The notes beneath the pieces are model-generated. The model did no database searches, was not told the DNA's origin, and worked only from the letters and a program-made list of their open reading frames with translations. Of a stretch of DNA of 64,000 nt, positions 10,478 through 21,160 are shown one piece after another (position 1 is the first letter of the stretch; each line of letters starts with the position of its first letter). The stretch is from NCBI GenBank assembly GCA_033763995.1, contig JANRJL010000062.1, positions 1-64,000 of the forward strand. Direction: 5' to 3'. Source of the DNA: GCA-2737725 sp033763995. Its GTDB lineage: Bacteria > Pseudomonadota > Alphaproteobacteria > Rhodospirillales > Rhodospirillaceae. The translations under genes were made by a program, and so were the position numbers.

Positions 10478-10975
10478 ATGCGACTTTTCACGACAACGCT
10501 ACTCGCCATCGCCGGCATGACGCTGGCCGGATGCGCGAACGACCCCCGTTTCGCGGACGTGGAGGCTTACGTCGTGCCTCCGGCCAAGGATCGGGGCCGA
10601 ATCTATTTCTACAACGACCTCGTCTCGTCGGGGTTTCTCGTCATCCCCAAGATTCACGTCAACGAACAAAGCGTCGGCGCCTGCCAGCCGCGCGGCGTAT
10701 TCTTCCTCGACGTGGCGCCGGGCACCCACGAGATGCACGCCTCGAACAAGTCGGTTCACGACCAAAAACGGAAGGAACCGAGCGTGTTCGTGACCATCGC
10801 GGCCGGCGAGGAGAGGTTCGTGCGCTGTCGTATCAATCGCGGCCCGCTGATCGGCAAAAGCAGCGCGCACTTCGGCGACGGAGTGCTGGAGCTGGTCGCG
10901 ACCGACGAGGGCCGCGCCAAGAGCCGGAAACTGTCGTTCTCCGGTTCGGCCGCCCAGATCACGTCCGCCGAATGA
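10478..10975 (+). CDS. DUF2846-like lipoprotein
   Basis: 165 residues from ATG 10478 with AGGAGGA upstream. A lipoprotein signal ends in the lipobox LAGC (Cys 19), so it is likely anchored to a membrane facing the periplasm. The body (RGRIYFYNDLVSSGF, then VNEQSVGACQPRGVFFLDVAPGTHEM, then VTIAAGEERFVRC) is a beta-rich domain of the kind named DUF2846, found in many proteobacterial lipoproteins without known role. Part of the plus-strand metal island, with short gaps either side. Confidence 0.75.
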   Translation: MRLFTTTLLAIAGMTLAGCANDPRFADVEAYVVPPAKDRGRIYFYNDLVSSGFLVIPKIHVNEQSVGACQPRGVFFLDVAPGTHEMHASNKSVHDQKRKEPSVFVTIAAGEERFVRCRINRGPLIGKSSAHFGDGVLELVATDEGRAKSRKLSFSGSAAQITSAE

Positions 10976-11022
10976 CGCTCGCGACCCATTCCCCCACTGT
11001 CGAAAACCACAGGAGACGACCC

Positions 11023-11475
11023 ATGACTTCTTCCCGCTCTTTGCTTTTCCCAACCGTCGTTTTGTTGGCGTTATCCGCCTGCGCCGATGCACCCGAGCGC
11101 GCCCAGACGTCCGCCGCCATGGCTTCCCCCAAGCCCATGGCCTGCATGGCCGGCAAGGACATGCAGTGCGGCATGATGTCGGAGATGGGCGCCATGAAAG
11201 ACCGCATGGCGAAGATGCACGAGATGATGGAGGCCTGCGCCAAGACCGACAAACCGTGCGCCATGGACCAGATGATGCCCGACATGCAGGCGATGCACGA
11301 TAAGATGAAGGCCATGATGGGCGAGATGAAGGGCATGGCCGGCAAGGGCGGCATGATGGGCGGCGGCGCGATGATGCAAGGCGGCATGCAGGCTCAACCC
11401 AAGGCCGCGGCCCCTCCGGCGAAGCAAGACGAGGACCACAGCCAGCACCATCCAGATCAAACCAAACCTCAATAA
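11023..11475 (+). CDS. Methionine-rich lipoprotein, likely copper-binding
   Basis: 150 residues, ATG 11023 with CAGGAGA upstream. Lipoprotein signal with lipobox LSAC (Cys 20). The mature protein is extremely rich in Met (MQCGMMSEMGAMKDRMAKMHEMMEAC and further Met-Met pairs), with four or five Cys and a His-rich end (EDHSQHHPDQ). Met-rich periplasmic proteins bind Cu(I)/Ag(I) in copper resistance systems (as in CopB/PcoB leaders and CusF partners), so a metal-buffer role is inferred. It is encoded between the DUF2846 lipoprotein and the DUF2933 gene, upstream of the CopB-type ATPase. Confidence 0.7.
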   Translation: MTSSRSLLFPTVVLLALSACADAPERAQTSAAMASPKPMACMAGKDMQCGMMSEMGAMKDRMAKMHEMMEACAKTDKPCAMDQMMPDMQAMHDKMKAMMGEMKGMAGKGGMMGGGAMMQGGMQAQPKAAAPPAKQDEDHSQHHPDQTKPQ

Positions 11476-11492
11476 TTGCCGAGGATCCGATC

Positions 11493-11744
11493 ATGACCAT
11501 GACACCTCCACCGCAACGGGGCGGCCTCGGCGATTGGCTGCTCTCGCGCACGGGCTTGGCGACGGCGGTGGCCGTCGCCATCCTCGCTTTTCTCATCGCC
11601 ACGGGTCACCGCGCTCATCTTCTGGGCGCGCTGCCCTATCTGCTCCTGCTCGCCTGTCCGCTGATGCATCTGTTCATGCACGGCGGACACGGCGGCCATG
11701 GCAGCCACGACGATACCCAGCACGACCGACAAACGCGGGAGTAG
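11493..11744 (+). CDS. DUF2933 small membrane protein
   Basis: 83 residues: one or two hydrophobic segments (residues about 22-40 and 48-60) and the typical ending LLGALPYLLLLACPLMHLFMH followed by GGHGGHGSHDD. This Cys-Pro-Leu-Met-His-x-Phe-Met-His pattern is characteristic of DUF2933 proteins, which accompany copper and heavy-metal ATPases. GAGGATC precedes ATG 11493. The gap to the next gene is three bases, indicating one operon. Confidence 0.85.
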   Translation: MTMTPPPQRGGLGDWLLSRTGLATAVAVAILAFLIATGHRAHLLGALPYLLLLACPLMHLFMHGGHGGHGSHDDTQHDRQTRE

Positions 11745-11747
11745 GTC

Positions 11748-12410
11748 ATGGAACACACGCAAGCGGCCCCCGCCTATGGGTTATGGGGCCTGGTGATTCT
11801 CAATTCGGCGATCTTCATCATGTTCGCCTTCAGTTTCTTCAAGCCGCGCACGAGCCGCGATTGGCGCAGTTTCGGCGCCTTCTCGGCGTTCATCGTCGCG
11901 TTGTTCGTGGAGATGTACGGCTTTCCGCTGACCATCTTCGCCGCGTCCGGCTGGTTGGCGCGAAACTACCCCGGCATCGATTTTCTCACCCACAACGATG
12001 GACATCTCATTCACACCTTGTTGCGCATGGAGGGCAATCCGCATTTCGACATTTTTCACATTCTCAGCAACGTCTTCATCTTCGCCGGGTTCCTGATGTT
12101 GTCCTACGCTTGGCACACGCTGTGGGAGGCGCAACGCGCGCACCGACTGGCCACCACCGGGCTCTATGCGCGCCTGCGCCACCCGCAATATGTCGCCTTC
12201 GTGCTCATCATGTTCGGCTTCCTGCTGCAATGGCCGACGTTGCTGACGCTCGCGATGTTCCCGGTCCTGGTGGCGATGTACGTGCGCTTGGCGCTGCGCG
12301 AGGAGGAGGATGCGCGGCGCGAGTTCGGCGATGCGTATGATCGCTGGGCGGCAATAACGCCGCGCTTCGTTCCCCGGCTCGCGCGCGCGCCGGGCGAGGT
12401 TCCCTCATGA
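11748..12410 (+). CDS. ICMT-like membrane methyltransferase
   Basis: 220 residues with about five membrane segments. The C-terminal half has the isoprenylcysteine/phospholipid methyltransferase signature (TTGLYARLRHPQYVAFVLIM, then EEEDARREFGDAYDRW), the SAM-binding region of this fold. The N-terminal part carries extra helices (FAFSFFKPRT, FIVALFVEMYGFPLTIF). Such genes often sit next to DUF2933 and P-type ATPases in metal clusters; the substrate is unknown. Its stop overlaps the ATPase start as ATGA at 12407-12410. Confidence 0.8.
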   Translation: MEHTQAAPAYGLWGLVILNSAIFIMFAFSFFKPRTSRDWRSFGAFSAFIVALFVEMYGFPLTIFAASGWLARNYPGIDFLTHNDGHLIHTLLRMEGNPHFDIFHILSNVFIFAGFLMLSYAWHTLWEAQRAHRLATTGLYARLRHPQYVAFVLIMFGFLLQWPTLLTLAMFPVLVAMYVRLALREEEDARREFGDAYDRWAAITPRFVPRLARAPGEVPS

Positions 12411-14461
12411 CCCAACCGCATCAACACCACGATCATGCCTCGCACGATCATGCCGCGCACGGCCAAGCCTCACATGGCCAGGCCTCGAGCAGCCATGCGG
12501 GGCATGCCGAACACGCCGACATGGTGGCCGACTTCCGGCGCCGCTTCTGGATCTGCCTGGCCCTGACGCCGCCGATCCTGGCGGTGTCGCCGATGATTCA
12601 GCACTTCATCGGTGTGGGGGAAAACTGGCGTTTCGCGCGCGACACCTATGTGCTCGCGGCGTTGTCGAGCATGGTTTACGGCATCGGCGGTTGGCCGTTT
12701 CTCGTGGGCCTCGTCGGCGAGGCGCGCAGCCGCCGTCCGGGGATGATGACCCTGGTCGCCGTGGCGATCACCGCGGCCTATGTTTACAGCATGTCGACCG
12801 TGTTCGGTCTTCAGGGCAGCGATTTCTTCTGGGAGTTGGTCACGCTCATCGACATCATGCTGCTTGGTCACTGGATCGAGATGAAGTCGGTGATGGGCGC
12901 GGGCGCCGCATTGGAGCAACTCGCCCGCCTGATGCCGTCGGACGCCCACAAGGAATTGCCCGACGGCGCGCTGGTCGAAACTCCCATCGCGGCGTTGCGC
13001 GCCGGGGACCGGGTCCTGGTGAAGCCCGGCGAGAAGGTGCCCGCCGACGGCGTGATCGTGCGCGGCGAGACATCGTTGAACGAGTCGATGCTCACCGGTG
13101 AGTCGCGGCCGGTCGGCAAGGGGCCCGGCGCGATGGTGATCGGCGGTTCCATCAACGGCGACGGGGCCATCGCGGTCGACGTGCGCAAGACCGGCGCGGA
13201 TTCGTTTTTGGCTCAAGTCATCGCCTTGGTCCGCGAGGCGCAGGAGAGCAAATCGCGTACCCAGGATTTGGCCAACACGGCGGCGCAAATTCTCACCGTC
13301 GTGGCCATCCTCGGCGGCGGTCTCACGTTGACTGCTTGGCTGGCGTTCTCCGACATGCCCTTGGCGTTCGCCTTGGAACGGGCCGTGACGGTGATGGTGA
13401 TCGCCTGTCCGCACGCCCTCGGCCTGGCCGTGCCCTTGGTGGTGGCGGTGTCCACGGCGCTCGCGGCGCAGAACGGCTTGCTGATCCGCGACCGCACGGC
13501 CTTCGAGAGCGCGCGCAACATCTTGGCGTTGATCTTCGACAAGACCGGCACGCTGACCAAGGGTGAGTTCGGCGTCACGGACGTGGTTCCCATCAATCCG
13601 GCGTTCTCGCGGGACGTCCTGCTCGAAACCGCCGCCGCGGTCGAACAGCAGTCCGAGCATCCCATCGCCAAAGGCATCGCCAGGGCGGTCGCGCGCCCGC
13701 TGCCGGTCGATCAGTTTCGCGCGACGCCGGGCCAGGGGGCGCAGGCGCGCGTCGCCGGCAAGCTGGTCGAGGTGCTCAGCCCCGGCGCGATCCGCGCGCG
13801 GGGTCTGTCGCGCGAGGTCCAGCCGTTCGATGCGCTCGCGCGGCAAGGCAAGACCGTCGTGTTCGTCGTCATCGACGACGTGCTGGTGGGGGCGGTCGCC
13901 GTGGCCGATGTCGTTCGCCCGGAATCGAAACCGGCCATCGCCCGGCTGAAAGACATGGGCATTCGCTCCATCATGATGACCGGCGATAATCGCGGCGTGG
14001 CCGATGCCGTCGCCCAGGAGATCGGTCTCGACGAAGTGATCGCGGAGGTTCTGCCGGGCGAGAAGGCGGCGCGCATCAAGGAGATTCAAGCGCGCGGGTT
14101 CATCGTCGCCATGACCGGAGACGGGGTCAATGACGCACCCGCCCTGGCGCAGGCGGATGTCGGCATCGCGGTGGGTGCCGGCACCGATGTGGCGATTGAA
14201 ACGGCGGACATCATTCTCGTGCGCAGCAATCCCTTGGACGTCGCGGCCGTCATTGAGTTGGCGAAGGCGACCTACCGCAAGATGATTCAGAATTTGTGGT
14301 GGGCGACCGGATACAATGCGGTGGCCATCCCGTTGGCCGCGGGCGTGCTCCACCCCAGCCTCGGCATCGCGCTGGACCCGGCCTTGGGCGCGGTATTGAT
14401 GTCGGCCAGCACGATCATCTGCGCCGTCAATGCCCGGATGTTGAAACTCCGAAGGGTTTGA
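12407..14461 (+). CDS. copB: CopB-type P1B-3 copper-exporting P-type ATPase
   Basis: 684 residues. Residues 1-38 are a His-rich tail (HQHHDHASHDHAAHG...HAGHAEHAD) instead of an HMA domain. It has the membrane metal motif CPH (IACPHALGLAVPLV, near residue 333) and, in the last helices, NLWWATGYNAVAIPLAAG and MSASTIICAVNARML, together the P1B-3 pattern. Catalytic motifs: actuator TGES, phosphorylation DKTGTLTKG (Asp near 379), HP motif SEHPIAKGI and hinge TGDGVNDAPALAQADVG. It exports Cu(I)/Cu(II) or Ag(I) to the periplasm by family knowledge. Last gene of the plus-strand metal operon. Confidence 0.93.
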   Translation: MTQPHQHHDHASHDHAAHGQASHGQASSSHAGHAEHADMVADFRRRFWICLALTPPILAVSPMIQHFIGVGENWRFARDTYVLAALSSMVYGIGGWPFLVGLVGEARSRRPGMMTLVAVAITAAYVYSMSTVFGLQGSDFFWELVTLIDIMLLGHWIEMKSVMGAGAALEQLARLMPSDAHKELPDGALVETPIAALRAGDRVLVKPGEKVPADGVIVRGETSLNESMLTGESRPVGKGPGAMVIGGSINGDGAIAVDVRKTGADSFLAQVIALVREAQESKSRTQDLANTAAQILTVVAILGGGLTLTAWLAFSDMPLAFALERAVTVMVIACPHALGLAVPLVVAVSTALAAQNGLLIRDRTAFESARNILALIFDKTGTLTKGEFGVTDVVPINPAFSRDVLLETAAAVEQQSEHPIAKGIARAVARPLPVDQFRATPGQGAQARVAGKLVEVLSPGAIRARGLSREVQPFDALARQGKTVVFVVIDDVLVGAVAVADVVRPESKPAIARLKDMGIRSIMMTGDNRGVADAVAQEIGLDEVIAEVLPGEKAARIKEIQARGFIVAMTGDGVNDAPALAQADVGIAVGAGTDVAIETADIILVRSNPLDVAAVIELAKATYRKMIQNLWWATGYNAVAIPLAAGVLHPSLGIALDPALGAVLMSASTIICAVNARMLKLRRV

Positions 14462-14525
14462 GTGAGCACCGCGAGTGCCGCGTGCCACGGCCTGTGGATA
14501 ACTTGGCGCTTTATTTGCGCCGGTT

Positions 14526-14540
14526 GTTCCCGGTATGTTC
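14526..14540 (+). promoter_or_regulatory. LexA (SOS) box before ssb
   Basis: GTTC-CCGGTAT-GTTC, an exact match to the alphaproteobacterial SOS operator GTTC-N7-GTTC, 24 bases before the ssb ATG. A GCGAAC continuation gives a partial dyad with the second half. ssb is a usual SOS gene in this class. Confidence 0.8.
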
Positions 14541-14564
14541 GCGAACATTTTCCAGGAGCGAAGC

Positions 14565-15074
14565 ATGGCTGGCAGCGTGAACAAAGTGATTCTGATTGGC
14601 AACTTGGGCAAGGACCCCGAGGTGCGCACCATGCAGAACGGCAACAAGGTGGCCAATCTGTCCATCGCCACGTCGGAAAGCTGGCGCGACAAGGCCACCG
14701 GCGAGAAAAAAGAAAAGACCGAATGGCACCGCGTGGTGATTTTCGGCAACCTGGCCGAAATCGCCGAGAAGTACCTCAAGAAGGGCAGCAAGGTTTACGT
14801 CTGCGGCAGCCTGCAAACGCGTAAGTGGCAGGATAAGGACGGCCAGGACAAGTACTCCACCGAAGTCGTGCTGCAAGGCTACGGCGGCGAGTTGACCATG
14901 CTCGACGGTCGCGGCGGCGGTGGCGGCGGTGGCATGGGCGGCGGTGGTGGCGGCATGGACGAACCCGTCATGGAGCGCGGCGGGGGCGGCGGAGGCTGGG
15001 ACTCAGGCTCCGGCGGCAAGAGCGGCGGTGGCAAAAAGGGCGGTGACGATCTCGACGACGACATTCCGTTTTGA
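14565..15074 (+). CDS. ssb: Single-stranded DNA-binding protein
   Basis: 169 residues from ATG 14565, with CCAGGAGCG upstream. Residues 1-110 are the OB fold (VNKVILIGNLGKDPEVRTM, then NLSIATSESWRDKATGEKKEKTEWHRVVIFG). A Gly-rich linker of about 45 residues follows, then the acidic tip DDLDDDIPF, which recruits repair and replication proteins. Homotetramer in the cytoplasm. In alphaproteobacteria it normally stands back-to-back with uvrA; here a 6-kb metal island lies between them. A LexA box precedes it. Confidence 0.96.
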   Translation: MAGSVNKVILIGNLGKDPEVRTMQNGNKVANLSIATSESWRDKATGEKKEKTEWHRVVIFGNLAEIAEKYLKKGSKVYVCGSLQTRKWQDKDGQDKYSTEVVLQGYGGELTMLDGRGGGGGGGMGGGGGGMDEPVMERGGGGGGWDSGSGGKSGGGKKGGDDLDDDIPF

Positions 15075-15257
15075 GAATTGTTGCAGCGCAGCAAGACAAG
15101 GCTATTTTAGCGCGCGATTTTTGATGAGGCCGGCCTAACGACGCGAATCACTCAAACCCGAGTCTGAATCGTTTTCGCGGCTCAAGGTGCAGCGCGAGCG
15201 ATGCTGCGGCCTCATACTAGGACAAGCGCACTCTTGAACCCTTCAAGAAAACCACAT

Positions 15258-15283
15258 AACTATCTGATTTACATCAGTTAGTT
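15258..15283. promoter_or_regulatory. 26-base palindrome upstream of gyrA
   Basis: AACTATCTGAT and ATCAGTTAGTT form 11-base arms with one mismatch around TTAC. The A/T-rich dyad lies about 240 bases before gyrA and overlaps a DnaA box. It has the size of an operator, but no cognate regulator can be named. Confidence 0.4.
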
Positions 15284-15290
15284 ATCCACA
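15282..15290 (+). promoter_or_regulatory. DnaA box TTATCCACA
   Basis: An exact consensus DnaA box. It is single in this region, so a transcription-control role at gyrA is more likely than an origin. Confidence 0.4.
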
Positions 15291-15519
15291 GACCTTGGCC
15301 GTTTTCCGGCTCCGACATTTAGCGGACACCCACAACCAGTTGTGTTTCTTGGCCGCGTCTTCTGATACATTTCTGCCAAGGTTTCAGCGCGAGAATCGCG
15401 TGGAATTTGGGGGCCGCCCGCCGAGCCTTTGGTTCGGCTTCATCCCTTGTGTGCACTGCAATAATTCGGCCGAAGTCGCGCGGATGTTGCCTGGTTCTTT
15501 ATTTGTGTGAGTACGCGCA

Positions 15520-18381
<2,862 letters not shown>

Positions 18382-18386
18382 GCGTC

Positions 18387-18935
18387 ATGGCCAAGGCCCT
18401 CCAAAAGGCCCCACAAAAGGCGATCCCGGTCAACGGCCGATATCGTACGGGTGTTTATCCCGGCACGTTCGATCCCGTCACCAACGGCCACCTCGACATC
18501 ATCGGGCGCGCCGTGAAGGTGGTGGACAAGCTGATCGTTGCGGTCGCCATGAACGTCGGTAAGGGCCCGCTGTTCAGCGTCAAGGAGCGCGTGGCGATGT
18601 GCCGCGACGAAGTGGGCAAGCTGAAGCTGCCTGTGAAGGTGCCCATCGAGATTGTGCCCTTCGACAACCTCCTGATGCATTTCGTGCAGCAAGTGGGCGG
18701 CACGGTCATCATCCGCGGCCTGCGCGCCGTGTCGGACTTCGAGTACGAATTCCAGATGGCGGGCATGAACGCGCGGCTCAACCCCAATGTGGAGACCATG
18801 TTCCTCATGGCGTCCGAGCGCAATCAATTCATCGCCTCACGCTTCGTCAAGGAAATCGCGCGCCTCGGCGGCGACGTCTCGCCCTTCGTGCCCAAGGGCG
18901 TGAACGAACGGATCAAGGGTAAGTTCGGGAAGTAA
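18387..18935 (+). CDS. coaD: Phosphopantetheine adenylyltransferase
   Basis: 182 residues. Nucleotidyltransferase motif YPGTFDPVTNGHLDII (TxGH box at residues about 33-36), then FDNLLMHF, the VIIRGLRAVSDFEYEFQMAGMN substrate region and SRFVKEIARLGGDVSPFVP. It makes dephospho-CoA from ATP and 4'-phosphopantetheine in coenzyme A synthesis. The 18 residues before RTGVYPGTF are longer than usual. Five bases after gyrA, so co-transcribed with it, as in other alphaproteobacteria. Confidence 0.95.
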   Translation: MAKALQKAPQKAIPVNGRYRTGVYPGTFDPVTNGHLDIIGRAVKVVDKLIVAVAMNVGKGPLFSVKERVAMCRDEVGKLKLPVKVPIEIVPFDNLLMHFVQQVGGTVIIRGLRAVSDFEYEFQMAGMNARLNPNVETMFLMASERNQFIASRFVKEIARLGGDVSPFVPKGVNERIKGKFGK

Positions 18936-18947
18936 GAGGGGTCCGAC

Positions 18948-19667
18948 GTGGGAGCGATGAAAGTTCCGCGTTCGCCCTGGCCAGAAGATTTTCCGCCGGT
19001 TGTCCTTCATACCAACGTCAAGACGCGAGACGCGCATCCGGCCTACGCAGCGGCGAAGTCGGGCGATGCGGCGGCAGCCTATCGGCTCTCGCAAGACTTA
19101 CTCTCTGAAGATGCCGTCAAAAAGCTGCGTCAAATTGTCAGCGGGCGGGCGTTTGCGTGGTTGCCGGTTCATGCTGAAGAAGTACAGGGTTTCAACGCCA
19201 TTCCCATCGGCTTCGCGAATGCTCTGGCCGACATTTTAGGTGGAGCAGTGATACGATCCGTTTTTCAGGCCAACATCGTGGCGCATACGCGCGCTGATGG
19301 CTTTCATAGAATCGCCCACCAGCCCGTATTCAGCGGTTCGATCTCCGTGTCTGGCGATTTCATTGCAGTTGACGATCATTTCGGAATGGGCGGAACGCTG
19401 GCGAACTTGCGCGGTCACGTCATGCATCTCGGTCGTCGGATTGTCGCCGCCAGTACATTGACCGCGAGTCGGGGCAATGACATCATTGCCCTACAAGCCC
19501 AGACGCTGGCCGCGTTGAAGGCCAAGCATGGAGGTGAAGTTGAAAGCCTCGTCCAAGAAGAAATCGGCTTTGGCGCCGACTGTCTCACCGAGCCTGAGGC
19601 CCAGTATCTCATCCGCGCCCAGAAAATTGACTCCATCCGAGAGCGACTTGCTGCTGCGAAAAGTTGA
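18948..19667 (+). CDS. Phosphoribosyltransferase-fold protein
   Basis: 239 residues from GTG 18948 (AGGGG six bases upstream). The segment FIAVDDHFGMGGT at residues 138-150 is a PRPP-binding loop (hydrophobic strand, Asp-Asp, Gly-Gly-Thr), followed by a helix (LANLRGHVMHLG) and strand RIVAASTLTAS. This is the type I phosphoribosyltransferase core, but the N-terminal 80 residues and the C-terminus (EIGFGADCLTEPEAQYLI) are not those of known purine or pyrimidine enzymes. Codon use is less GC-rich than coaD and gyrA beside it. It interrupts the usual coaD-cyclophilin order, suggesting acquisition. Substrate unknown. Confidence 0.65.
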   Translation: MGAMKVPRSPWPEDFPPVVLHTNVKTRDAHPAYAAAKSGDAAAAYRLSQDLLSEDAVKKLRQIVSGRAFAWLPVHAEEVQGFNAIPIGFANALADILGGAVIRSVFQANIVAHTRADGFHRIAHQPVFSGSISVSGDFIAVDDHFGMGGTLANLRGHVMHLGRRIVAASTLTASRGNDIIALQAQTLAALKAKHGGEVESLVQEEIGFGADCLTEPEAQYLIRAQKIDSIRERLAAAKS

Positions 19668-19731
19668 AGCTGCTCAGAAAACGATCGATCGTGTCAAACG
19701 GACGCCACCACACAAGTCGGCAGCGGAGTAA
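19540..19731 (+). CDS. Small basic protein overlapping the PRTase gene
   Basis: 63 residues in the +1 frame relative to the end of the phosphoribosyltransferase gene, overlapping it by 128 bases. TTG 19540 has a full GGAGG five bases upstream; an ATG at 19528 is the alternative. The first half is Lys/Ser/Pro-rich (KASSKKKSALAPTVSPSLRP), the second a helix (LTPSESDLLLRKVEAAQKTIDRVKR). It ends six bases before the next gene. The strong Shine-Dalgarno and tight spacing argue that it is real; the function is unknown. Confidence 0.45.
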   Translation: MKASSKKKSALAPTVSPSLRPSISSAPRKLTPSESDLLLRKVEAAQKTIDRVKRTPPHKSAAE

Positions 19732-19737
19732 GCACGT

Positions 19738-20640
19738 ATGAGATGCTGGTTCTTTGCCCTCATGGTCGCGCTTGTCCCCCTGTCCGTCTCGGCCCTCGAC
19801 TACAAAATGGTCCCCGGCGCTGGCGGCGCGCCGCTGAACGTGATGGAGGCTGGCGACAAGACCAAGCCCAGCATCCTGCTCATCCACGGTTTCGCGCAAA
19901 GCCACTTGAGTTTTGCGAAGCAGTTGGAATCACCCGAGCTCACGCGCGACTATCATTTGGTGGCCATGGACCTGCGCGGCCACGGCAACTCGGCCAAGCC
20001 CTGGCGTCCGGAAGATTATAAGGACTCCAAGATCTGGGCCGACGATGTGATCGCGGTGATGGAGGCCACGGGCCTGCAAAAGCCGGTGATCGTCGGCTGG
20101 TCCTACGGCGGTTTCATCGTCGCCAACGTCATCGAGCACTACGGCACGGCGCGCATGGCGGGCATCAATCTGGTGGGCTCGGCGGGCGGCCTGTTGGAAA
20201 CCAACTTCGCGCCGCCGGCCAATGCCGAGATCGCCAAGCAAATGGCGGCGAACCGCGCGCGGCAGGTTTCGGGCAACATTGCCGAGAACATGACGGGCGC
20301 CAAGGGGGCCATGGGTTTCCTCACGGCCAAGCCGGGCGACCAGGCGTGGCAAGACCTCGCCTATGCCGGAAACCTGTTGCTTTTGCCTTATGTGCGCACG
20401 GCCCTGGCGGGGCGCAGCCTCGACAACACCAAAGTGCTGCCCAAGATCAACGTGCCGACGTTGATCACGCGCGGATCCGTCGACAGCGTGATTACCCAGG
20501 AGCAGGCCGAGAAACTGGTGAAGGCGATCCCCGGCGCCACACAATCGATCTACGAGGGCGTGGGCCACTCGCCGTTTTACGAAGCGCCCGGGCGCTTCAA
20601 CCGCGAACTGGCGGCGTTCGCGAAATCCGTCGCAAAATAG
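19738..20640 (+). CDS. Exported alpha/beta hydrolase
   Basis: 300 residues with a 20-residue signal peptide (WFFALMVALVPLSVSA). Alpha/beta-hydrolase marks: LLIHGFAQS oxyanion region, MDLRGHGNSAKP, nucleophile elbow GWSYGG (Ser near 122), acid in RGSVDSVI and His in GVGHSPF, so the Ser-Asp-His triad is complete. Closest in layout to non-haem chloroperoxidase/esterase-like hydrolases. Substrate unknown; acts in the periplasm. Confidence 0.85.
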   Translation: MRCWFFALMVALVPLSVSALDYKMVPGAGGAPLNVMEAGDKTKPSILLIHGFAQSHLSFAKQLESPELTRDYHLVAMDLRGHGNSAKPWRPEDYKDSKIWADDVIAVMEATGLQKPVIVGWSYGGFIVANVIEHYGTARMAGINLVGSAGGLLETNFAPPANAEIAKQMAANRARQVSGNIAENMTGAKGAMGFLTAKPGDQAWQDLAYAGNLLLLPYVRTALAGRSLDNTKVLPKINVPTLITRGSVDSVITQEQAEKLVKAIPGATQSIYEGVGHSPFYEAPGRFNRELAAFAKSVAK

Positions 20641-20964
20641 CTAACCCAACTTCACGGCGGTTCCGGTGGCTGACACCATGAGCAGCGTGCGGCTGTCGCC
20701 GCCGATGGCCTCGGTGTCGAGATGCACGCCCACCACGGCGTCGGCGCCCAGGTGCTGGGCGCGGCCGCGCAGTTCCAACAGCGCGCTGTCGCGGGCTTTG
20801 GCCATTTCTTCCTCATAGGCCGCCGAGCGCCCGCCGACGATGTCGCGCACGCTGGCGAAGAGGTCCTTGAAGATGTTGGTGCCCATGATGGACTCGCCCG
20901 TGACGATGCCGAGGTAGCCGACAATACGCTTGCCCTCGATGGACGAGGTGGTGGTGAGGATCAT
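20641..20964 (-). CDS. YbjQ/UPF0145 family protein
   Basis: 107 residues from ATG 20964, the family's usual start MILTTTSSIEGKRI. Conserved GYLGIVTGESIMGTNIFKD and the C-terminal GADAVVGVHLDTEAI strand. Forms a small pentamer-like beta/alpha fold with heavy-metal-binding annotation in some members; role unknown. Convergent with the hydrolase gene, with no gap between the two stops. Confidence 0.88.
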   Translation of the reverse strand: MILTTTSSIEGKRIVGYLGIVTGESIMGTNIFKDLFASVRDIVGGRSAAYEEEMAKARDSALLELRGRAQHLGADAVVGVHLDTEAIGGDSRTLLMVSATGTAVKLG

Positions 20965-21160
20965 GGGGGTTGTCCTGAACAGGGTTTTGGGCGTGCCGAT
21001 CATGGCTTGCATGTCGGTTCGGCGCGATCACATTCAACTGAAATTAATGTAAGACATTGTTTCAAAGCGATAGTTCGCCATGCGCCCGCCCTTGTGGTTC
21101 GCCGGCCAAGCGGCTAAAGAGTGGCCACTTTTTCACATCCACTCGCAGGAGCGGTTCGTA

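Larger units (their letters stand above)
15075..15519. other. 445-base intergenic region between ssb and gyrA
   Basis: No gene supported. It holds the 15258-15283 palindrome and a perfect DnaA-box sequence at 15282-15290, and presumably the gyrA promoter. Small open frames present (for example 15295-15510) have no binding site or recognisable protein. Confidence 0.7.

Noticed and set aside
12470..14791. 773-residue minus-strand frame across the P-type ATPase
   Set aside because: No recognisable domain and low-complexity composition; the plus strand carries the full ATPase.
15282..15290. Replication origin near gyrA
   Set aside because: Only one DnaA box; no A/T-rich unwinding stretch with repeated boxes and no dnaA or parAB genes nearby.
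15295..15510. 71-residue frame in the ssb-gyrA gap
   Set aside because: No ribosome binding site, no family and no coding-like composition.
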